From positions 866,060-930,059 of the forward strand of contig NZ_FORC01000001.1 of the NCBI RefSeq assembly GCF_900113905.1: a DNA stretch of 64,000 nucleotides, in the 5' to 3' direction. This document shows, one piece after another, positions 56,702 to 64,000 of the stretch. The stretch is from Phytopseudomonas argentinensis (GTDB taxonomy: Bacteria; Pseudomonadota; Gammaproteobacteria; Pseudomonadales; Pseudomonadaceae). The translations under genes were made by a program, and so were the position numbers. Position 1 is the first letter of the stretch, and each line of letters begins with the position of its first letter. The notes under the pieces were generated by a model. The model saw nothing but the letters and a program-made list of their open reading frames with translations, did no database searches and had not been told where the DNA came from.

Positions 56702-57826
56702 ATGAGCAACTCACTGCGTATCGCGGCCATCGATGCCCTGCTGCCGCAGACGCAATGCGGCAAGTGCGGCCATCCGGGCTGCCTGCCCTATGCCGAGGGG
56801 ATCGCCGCGGGTGAGGCGATCAACAAGTGCCCCCCTGGTGGCAATGCGACCATCCACGCACTGGCCGACCTGTTGCAGGTACCGGAGCTGCCCCTGGCAC
56901 TGCCGGCAACGCCGCCGCAGGTGGCGGTGATCCGCGAGGCCGAATGCATCGGCTGTACCAAGTGCATCCAGGCCTGCCCGGTAGATGCCATCGTCGGCGC
57001 CGCCAAGCTAATGCACACGGTGATCGGCGACGAATGCACGGGCTGCGAGCTGTGTATCGCGCCGTGCCCGGTGGACTGCATCGACCTGATCGCCCTGGCG
57101 CCGCCCGAAGCCGAGGTGCAGCGCGCACGGGCCGACCAGTTCCGCACCCGCCACCAGAATCGCCTGGCCCGTCTGGCGCGCACCGAGGCCCGTCGCCGCG
57201 CAACCCGACCAGTGCGGCCTGGGCCTGTCGAAGCGCCCGCCCTCGCGCCCCAGCAGCCTGCTGCCGCATCCTCCCTGAAGCAGGCGAAGATCGATGCCGC
57301 CATGAGCCGCGCGCAGCTGCAAAAGGGCCTGAAGGCCTTTGGTGATACGCCGGACGACGGCCAGCGTCAGCAACTTGCCGCCCTGCAGCAGGCCGCCGAG
57401 CGCGATCAGCAGCGTCTCGCCGCGCTACAGTCAAAGCCTGCACACGAAGCGCCACGCCCGGGCGAACAGGCCCTTAAGCAGGCCAAGATCGACCTGGCCA
57501 GCCACCGCATGGCCCTAAAGGCCGGCGAGCGCCGCGGTCTCGACGAGCAGGCCCTGGCGCCGTTGCGAAGCGCCTATGCTGCGGCCCAGCAGGCCCTGCA
57601 CCTGGCCGAAGAGCGCTGCGGCAAGCCAGCGCCGGCGCGCGTGCTGGTCGACAAGGCCGGGCTCAGCGCACCGCTGCGCCAGTTGAAGACCGACCTGGCC
57701 TATGCGCGCGCCGAACTCAGCAAATTGCAGCGCAGCGATACGCCTGAGCCTGCCAAGATACGTGATGCCCAAGACCGCCTCGCCGCCGCCGAACGCCGGC
57801 TGCAGGCGCACACCAGCGCCAGTTAG
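56702..57826 (+). CDS. rnfB: RnfB-like ferredoxin with repeated C-terminal extension
   Basis: 374 residues from ATG 56702, about twice the usual RnfB length. It lacks the N-terminal membrane helix of Rnf/RsxB. A four-cysteine cluster (CGKCGHPGC...C) is followed by two [4Fe-4S] motifs, [12 protein letters not shown] and [12 protein letters not shown]. The C-terminal ~200 residues have three helical repeats ([45 protein letters not shown]), like those at the C-terminus of RnfC. No other rnf gene is here; nth follows. Confidence 0.85.
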   Translation: MSNSLRIAAIDALLPQTQCGKCGHPGCLPYAEGIAAGEAINKCPPGGNATIHALADLLQVPELPLALPATPPQVAVIREAECIGCTKCIQACPVDAIVGAAKLMHTVIGDECTGCELCIAPCPVDCIDLIALAPPEAEVQRARADQFRTRHQNRLARLARTEARRRATRPVRPGPVEAPALAPQQPAAASSLKQAKIDAAMSRAQLQKGLKAFGDTPDDGQRQQLAALQQAAERDQQRLAALQSKPAHEAPRPGEQALKQAKIDLASHRMALKAGERRGLDEQALAPLRSAYAAAQQALHLAEERCGKPAPARVLVDKAGLSAPLRQLKTDLAYARAELSKLQRSDTPEPAKIRDAQDRLAAAERRLQAHTSAS

Positions 57827-57853
57827 AGCGCCTCGACGGACCCTGATGCGACC

Positions 57854-58492
57854 ATGAACGCCGCCAAACGCCTTGAGATCTTCCGCCGCCTGCACGAAGA
57901 CAATCCCGAACCCAAGACCGAACTGGCCTACAGCACGCCATTCGAGCTGCTGATTGCCGTCATCCTATCTGCCCAGGCCACCGACGTCGGCGTCAACAAG
58001 GCCACCGCCAAGCTCTACCCGGTGGCCAATACACCAGAGGCGATCCTCGCCCTGGGCGTCGACGGCCTGAGCGAGTACATCAAGACCATTGGCCTGTACA
58101 ACAGCAAGGCCAGGAACGTCATCGAGACCTGTCGCATCCTGGTCGAGCAGCACGGCAGCCAGGTGCCGGAAACCCGTGAAGCGCTCGAGGCCCTGCCCGG
58201 AGTCGGTCGCAAGACTGCCAACGTGGTGCTCAATACCGCGTTTCGCCAGCTGACCATGGCGGTGGACACGCATATCTTTCGGGTCAGCAACCGCACCGGC
58301 ATTGCCCCCGGCAAGAACGTGGTGGAGGTCGAGAAGAAGCTGCTCAAGTTCGTGCCCAAGGATTTTCTCCTCGATGCACACCATTGGTTGATCCTGCATG
58401 GCCGCTACGTGTGCCAGGCGCGCAAGCCGCGCTGCGGCAGCTGCCGGATCGAAGACCTGTGTGAATACAAGCAAAAGACATCGGACGATTGA
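57854..58492 (+). CDS. nth: Endonuclease III
   Basis: 212 residues. HhH-GPD glycosylase/AP lyase with the LPGVGRKTANVVLNTA hairpin (catalytic Lys, and Asp in MAVDTHIFRVSNR) and a C-terminal [4Fe-4S] loop, C-x6-C-x2-C-x5-C. It repairs oxidised pyrimidines. It follows the RnfB-like gene by 27 bp. Confidence 0.97.
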   Translation: MNAAKRLEIFRRLHEDNPEPKTELAYSTPFELLIAVILSAQATDVGVNKATAKLYPVANTPEAILALGVDGLSEYIKTIGLYNSKARNVIETCRILVEQHGSQVPETREALEALPGVGRKTANVVLNTAFRQLTMAVDTHIFRVSNRTGIAPGKNVVEVEKKLLKFVPKDFLLDAHHWLILHGRYVCQARKPRCGSCRIEDLCEYKQKTSDD

Positions 58493-58599
58493 TGCTTCAT
58501 AGGTTTCCGATATCAGCTGATTGAAAAAATCTTTTTTACTCGCTTCACGTTTGCCCTTATAAGGTCGGCAAATGGCCCCTGTAGCCGGGAGTGAAGCGC

Positions 58600-58779
58600 A
58601 TGAGCAACGGCAAAGAAGACCTGGAACTGGACGACGACTTCGTCAGCGACGAAACGGACAACAGCGAAGCCCCCGTGGAAGTGGCGAAAACCAATCTCAC
58701 AAAGCGACGCATCATCGACAATTTCCTCGAGGAGCGACGCCTGCACAAGCAGCTGGCCGAGTACGACTTCGACCTGTAG
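58600..58779 (+). CDS. PA3496-family small acidic protein
   Basis: 59 residues from ATG 58600, 14 bp after GGGAG; a GTG 9 bp earlier leaves too little room. Starts MSNGKEDLELDDDFVSDET and ends HKQLAEYDFDL. In Pseudomonas this is annotated as a putative envelope integrity protein next to nth; experimental function is not known to me. Confidence 0.8.
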   Translation: MSNGKEDLELDDDFVSDETDNSEAPVEVAKTNLTKRRIIDNFLEERRLHKQLAEYDFDL

Positions 58780-58798
58780 CCCGCCTCATGAGCCAAAC

Positions 58799-58837
58799 CA
58801 AAAAAATGCCCGTATCAATCGATACGGGCATTTTTTC
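58799..58837. terminator. Bidirectional terminator
   Basis: AAAAAATGCCCGTAT-CAATCG-ATACGGGCATTTTTT serves both the small plus-strand gene and trxB on the minus strand. Confidence 0.92.
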
Positions 58838-58873
58838 GTTGCAGGGTTCGACGAGCTGCCTCTTGCTCGAGGA

Positions 58874-60816
<1,943 letters not shown>

Positions 60817-60831
60817 CGTCACAAACGCTAC

Positions 60832-62061
60832 ATGACGGCAGCCCAGACTGCTGTCATGAGCACTCCCCCGCTATTCATCGCCCTGGTCAGCGAGACCTAC
60901 AGTCCGGAAATCAACGGGGTGGCCAATACCCTTGGCCATCTGGTCAGCGGGCTGCGCGCACGTGGCCATCGTCTACAACTGATCCGCCCACGACAGAACC
61001 ATGACACCCCCGCTGCCAATGATGACGACCTGCTGTTGACCCGCGGCTGGCCGCTGCCCGGCTATCCCGGCCTGCAGTGGGGCCAGTCGGCACGTCACAA
61101 GCTGCTGCGCCTGTGGCGCAGGCAACCACCCGACGTGCTGTACATCGCCACCGAAGGCCCGCTGGGGCTGTCTGCCCTGCGCGCCGCAAGGCGCCTACGC
61201 ATCCCGGTGATCAGCGGCTTTCACACCAACTTCCAGCAGTACACCGGCCATTACGGCATCACCCTGCTGACCCGCCTGCTGACCAACTACCTGCGCTGGT
61301 TTCACAATGCCTCGCGCATGACCCTGGTACCCAGCCTGAGCCAGCGCTGCGAACTGCAGCGCCGCGGCTTCGAGCGCCTGGAACTGCTCGCCCGCGGCGT
61401 GGACGCGCAGTTGTTCAACCCGGCCCGGCGCAGCGACGAATTGCGGCGCAGCTGGGGCCTGGCCGAGCAGGATATCGCCGTGCTGCACGTGGGCCGGTTG
61501 GCCGCCGAGAAGAATCTGGACCTGCTGGTCAGCACCTTCCGGGCGTTGCAACGGCAATCCGCCGGCCTGCACCTGAGGCTGGTAATAGTCGGCGACGGGC
61601 CGTTGCGCGAGAGCTTGCAGAAACAGCTGCCGGACGCCCTGTTCTGCGGCATCCAGCGCGGTGAAACGCTGGCTCAGCACTATGCCAGCGGCGATATCTT
61701 TCTGTTCCCCAGTCTTTCCGAGACATTCGGCAACGTATTGCTAGAAGCCATGGCATCGGGCCTCGGCGTGGTCGCCTTTGATCAGGCAGCCGCTGCCCAG
61801 CATGTCGAGGACGGCCACAACGGCATGCTGGCCAGCGGCGATGACCAGCGCACCTTTATCGAAGCCGCGGTCTGGCTGACGGAGAGCAGCGAGAACCTGC
61901 GCCGGGTTCGCCTCAACGCCCGGCAGCATGCGGCCAGACAGAACTGGTCGAGCATCGTCGAGCAGTTCGAACAGCACCTGCACGCCGCGCTGCAGAGCAA
62001 CGCCGTGCCCGGCAACGGGCGCAATCCGCCCTTGGTGATCGAAAGCAAGCGCGCCCACTGA
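60832..62061 (+). CDS. Glycosyltransferase family 4 (mannosyltransferase-like)
   Basis: 409 residues (or 401 if the ATG at 60856 is used; neither has a strong ribosome site). GT-B fold: N-terminal PEINGVANTLGHLVSGLRARGH and C-terminal SLSETFGNVLLEAMASG with the E-x7-E type motif of retaining GT4 enzymes. Similar to the GDP-mannose-dependent MgtA type. It lies 15 bp after cysZ. Confidence 0.88.
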   Translation: MTAAQTAVMSTPPLFIALVSETYSPEINGVANTLGHLVSGLRARGHRLQLIRPRQNHDTPAANDDDLLLTRGWPLPGYPGLQWGQSARHKLLRLWRRQPPDVLYIATEGPLGLSALRAARRLRIPVISGFHTNFQQYTGHYGITLLTRLLTNYLRWFHNASRMTLVPSLSQRCELQRRGFERLELLARGVDAQLFNPARRSDELRRSWGLAEQDIAVLHVGRLAAEKNLDLLVSTFRALQRQSAGLHLRLVIVGDGPLRESLQKQLPDALFCGIQRGETLAQHYASGDIFLFPSLSETFGNVLLEAMASGLGVVAFDQAAAAQHVEDGHNGMLASGDDQRTFIEAAVWLTESSENLRRVRLNARQHAARQNWSSIVEQFEQHLHAALQSNAVPGNGRNPPLVIESKRAH

Positions 62062-62104
62062 AACGTCAGCAAGGATGCAGGGCCGCATGGCGCAGCCCCG
62101 AGGC

Positions 62105-62587
62105 TCAGGCCAAAGCCTTCTCGATGGCCTGGATCAAGGCCGGATCGTCCGGCGCGGTGCGCGGCGAGAACCGCGCAAGCACTCGGCCGTCCTGGCCGAC
62201 CAGGAATTTCTCGAAGTTCCAGGTGATGTCACCAGGGAATTCGGCGCCCTCGCCAGCCAGCAAACGATACAGCGGATGACGACCGCTGCCGTTGACCTCG
62301 AGCTTGCTGCTCAGCGGAAAGGTCACGCCGTAATTCAGGCTGCAGAACTGGGCAATGGCCGCCTCGTCGTCGGGCTCCTGCCCGGCGAACTGGTTGCAGG
62401 GCACGCCCAGCACACTGAAGCCCTGCGCGGCATAGGTCTGCTGCAGGCGCTCGAGGCCGGCATATTGCGGCGTGAGCCCGCATTTGGACGCAACGTTGAC
62501 CACCAGCACCACCTTGCCCTTGAGCGGGGCCAACGGCAGCTCCTGGCCGTCCAGTGCATGCAGTGTCAGGTGGTGAAAGGCGCTCAT
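62105..62587 (-). CDS. Glutathione peroxidase family protein
   Basis: 160 residues from ATG 62587. Peroxidatic Cys in NVASKCGLTPQY, GVPCNQFAGQEP and the WNFEKFLV motif are intact. These thiol peroxidases often use thioredoxin. Located after slyD on the same strand with a terminator between them. Confidence 0.94.
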   Translation of the reverse strand: MSAFHHLTLHALDGQELPLAPLKGKVVLVVNVASKCGLTPQYAGLERLQQTYAAQGFSVLGVPCNQFAGQEPDDEAAIAQFCSLNYGVTFPLSSKLEVNGSGRHPLYRLLAGEGAEFPGDITWNFEKFLVGQDGRVLARFSPRTAPDDPALIQAIEKALA

Positions 62588-62664
62588 GATGGGTGCTCCG
62601 GGTAACGCGAAAAGGCATGAAGAACGTTCGTCGACGACGATTTGCCGCGGCTGGCAAGGCATAA

Positions 62665-62690
62665 AAAAGGCGCCTGAAAAGGCGCCTTTT
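62665..62690. terminator. Terminator of slyD
   Basis: AAAAGGCGCC (62665-62674) and GGCGCCTTTT (62681-62690) form a perfect 10-bp stem; on the minus strand it is followed by a T-run (TTTTTTAT). Confidence 0.85.
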
Positions 62691-62759
62691 CACGACTGCA
62701 GCTTAGCAGCCGTTCATGACCATCTGCCAGCAGCGACAATTGCGCTGCCGACATACGGA

Positions 62760-63245
62760 TCAGTGCTGGTGACCGCCTTCGCCATGGATGTGACCATGGG
62801 CGACTTCTTCCTGGCTGGCGTCACGCACGTTGACGACCTTGACCGCGAAGTTCAGGCGCTGGCCGGCCAGGGGGTGGTTACCGTCGACGATCACGTCGTC
62901 GCCTTCCAGCTCGCGGATGGTGACGATCTGCATGCCGCCGTCCGGGCCGGAAGCGTGGAACTGCATGCCGACTTCCAGCTCGTCGACGCCTTCGAACATC
63001 GAGCGATTCAGGGTCGCGACCAGCTCGGCGCTGTATTCGCCGTAAGCTTCTTCCGGCTCGACGGCGACCTTGACTTCGTCACCGGCCTGCTTGCCGACCA
63101 GGGCCTTCTCGAGACCGACGATGATGTTGCCAGCACCGTGCAGGTAAACCAGCGGCGCGCCGCCAGCGGAACTATCGATCACCTCACCGGCATCGTTGGT
63201 CAGGGTATAGTCGATGGAAACGGCCTTGTTGGCGGCGATCTGCAT
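62760..63245 (-). CDS. slyD: FKBP-type peptidyl-prolyl isomerase SlyD
   Basis: 161 residues from ATG 63245 (AAAGG upstream). FKBP domain with an inserted IF chaperone loop (PEEAYGEYSAELVATLNRSM) and a short His-rich tail, GHIHGEGGHQH, weaker than in E. coli. It is a prolyl isomerase and metallochaperone that can supply nickel. Confidence 0.95.
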   Translation of the reverse strand: MQIAANKAVSIDYTLTNDAGEVIDSSAGGAPLVYLHGAGNIIVGLEKALVGKQAGDEVKVAVEPEEAYGEYSAELVATLNRSMFEGVDELEVGMQFHASGPDGGMQIVTIRELEGDDVIVDGNHPLAGQRLNFAVKVVNVRDASQEEVAHGHIHGEGGHQH

Positions 63246-63257
63246 GGGGCGAACCTT

Positions 63258-63557
63258 TTGCTCGAGGAAAATGAACGTGAGATTGTAACCAAGGGCGGGG
63301 CCGAAAGCGACCCAAGCCCAGACGGGCGGGCCGCGTCCGGGGTTACCCTGGTCGGTTTTGAGCAAGATCATGACGGCCATTGGGTGGCTGTCTTATCGTG
63401 TGGCCATACTCAGCACCTGCGCCATCAGCCGCCCTGGCAAAATCGCCCCTGGGTACTCGATGCCGCGCAGCGCCATGCGCGTATCGGCACGAACTTCACC
63501 TGTGGCTGGTGTGTCGCAACACCGGCGCAAATGCCTACCGATGCTAAGGACTTCTGA
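63258..63557 (+). CDS. DUF3565-family protein (start uncertain)
   Basis: The C-terminal ~65 residues, from VGFEQDHDGHWVAVLSCGHT through RHQPPWQNRPWVLDAAQRH to GTNFTCGWC, match the DUF3565 family (about 60-70 aa). No ATG or GTG precedes the homology in frame; candidates are TTG 63258, ATT 63282 or CTG 63348. The last is closest to the family start. The TGA is directly followed by the ackA ATG. It is hidden in a long antisense-looking frame over slyD. Confidence 0.6.
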   Translation: MLEENEREIVTKGGAESDPSPDGRAASGVTLVGFEQDHDGHWVAVLSCGHTQHLRHQPPWQNRPWVLDAAQRHARIGTNFTCGWCVATPAQMPTDAKDF

Positions 63558-64000
63558 ATGCCCGCACGCAATATTCTGGTAATCAACTGCGGTAGTTCCT
63601 CCATCAAATTCGCCCTGGTCGATCCTGATCAGCAGTCGTTCGCCATCAGTGGTCTGGCCGAGCGCCTTGGCAGTGCCGACGCGGTCTTGCACTGGCAGCG
63701 CGATGGGGTCAAGCACAGCCTGGCCATTGCCGGCGACGACCACCGCGCAGCGCTCGCACATCTGCTGCAGCAGGTGCAGGACGCCACCGGCGGCCAGTTG
63801 CATGGCATCGGTCACCGTGTGGTGCACGGCGGTGAGCACTTCACCAGCGCACAACGGCTAGACGCTCAGGTGATCGCCGCGATTCGCGCCGTCGCGCCCC
63901 TGGCGCCGCTGCACAACCCGGCCGGCCTGCTAGGGATCGAAGCGGCCCTGGCGCTGTACCCCGAGCTGCCCCAGGTGGCGGTGTTCGACACCGCCTTTCA
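63558..64000 (+). CDS. ackA: Acetate kinase, N-terminal part (cut by window end)
   Basis: The first 147 residues of AckA, which interconverts acetate and acetyl phosphate with [20 protein letters not shown] is the phosphate-binding N-terminal signature and [11 protein letters not shown] the second. The ATG follows the DUF3565 TGA without a gap. AAGGA lies upstream. Confidence 0.96.
   Translation, partial: MPARNILVINCGSSSIKFALVDPDQQSFAISGLAERLGSADAVLHWQRDGVKHSLAIAGDDHRAALAHLLQQVQDATGGQLHGIGHRVVHGGEHFTSAQRLDAQVIAAIRAVAPLAPLHNPAGLLGIEAALALYPELPQVAVFDTAF

Noticed and set aside
63393..63854. Minus-strand 153-aa frame over ackA and DUF3565
   Set aside because: It is antisense to ackA, which has unmistakable family signatures.

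Overview
The window is about 64 kb of high-GC Pseudomonas chromosome. Gene content and order recall three separate stretches of P. aeruginosa PAO1, judged from memory of that genome rather than by comparison: the sha antiporter to quiP region, the dcd-mrp-metG-nth region, and the ackA-slyD-gpx region. REP-type palindromes with the core GTGGGAGGGGCTTTAGCC also fit a pseudomonad. No tRNA, rRNA, CRISPR array or insertion sequence was seen.

Layout. 1-6.2 kb: a truncated SLC13 permease, bacteriohemerythrin, rlmF, a tandem universal stress protein, a DUF998 membrane protein and a FAD-dependent oxidoreductase. 6.3-12.0 kb: a six-gene Sha/Mnh-type cation/proton antiporter operon (AB fused, then C, D, E, F, G) on the minus strand. 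12.5-27.8 kb, mostly minus strand: a SlyB-like lipoprotein, glycerate kinase with a GntP permease and a CdaR regulator, pdxH, an OmpA lipoprotein with a Lys/Ala tail, an esterase, an exported glycoside hydrolase, dinG, a CopD-like protein, a collagen-like protein, a DUF1145 protein, a second OmpA lipoprotein and a DUF6231 gene.

27.77-34.24 kb is an integrated element of about 6.4 kb, lower in GC. It sits in the 3' end of the DUF6231 gene and separates it from ychJ, which originally began 2 nt downstream. Both ends carry a 44-bp repeat whose five differences are all synonymous, so the element restores the end of the gene it entered. Clusters of GTCACCA repeats near both ends look like integrase arm sites. 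Cargo: a tyrosine integrase, a coupled 41-aa membrane peptide, two small membrane-anchored proteins, a KilA-N protein, and a 681-aa protein combining an N-terminal GHKL ATPase with a C-terminal PD-(D/E)xK-like nuclease. This fusion is the best candidate for an undescribed, probably defensive, system.

34.2-39.3 kb: ychJ, small conserved genes (an L7/L12-like domain protein, a LEA14-like lipoprotein, a His-rich SEC-C protein, DUF2489) and the acylase quiP. 39.4-49.9 kb: a nitrate assimilation cluster with a flavoprotein reductase, nitrate reductase nasA, cobA for siroheme, a NIT-ANTAR antiterminator and an ABC nitrate transporter. Both target operons have a sigma-54-like promoter and a terminator hairpin in the leader, matching ANTAR antitermination under nitrogen control. 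49.9-64 kb: dcd, a cold shock gene, mrp, an OmpA-like gene, metG, a DUF4349 lipoprotein, an orphan RnfB-like ferredoxin with a repeated C-terminal extension, nth, a PA3496-family gene, trxB, cysZ, a glycosyltransferase, gpx, slyD, a hidden DUF3565 gene and the start of ackA.
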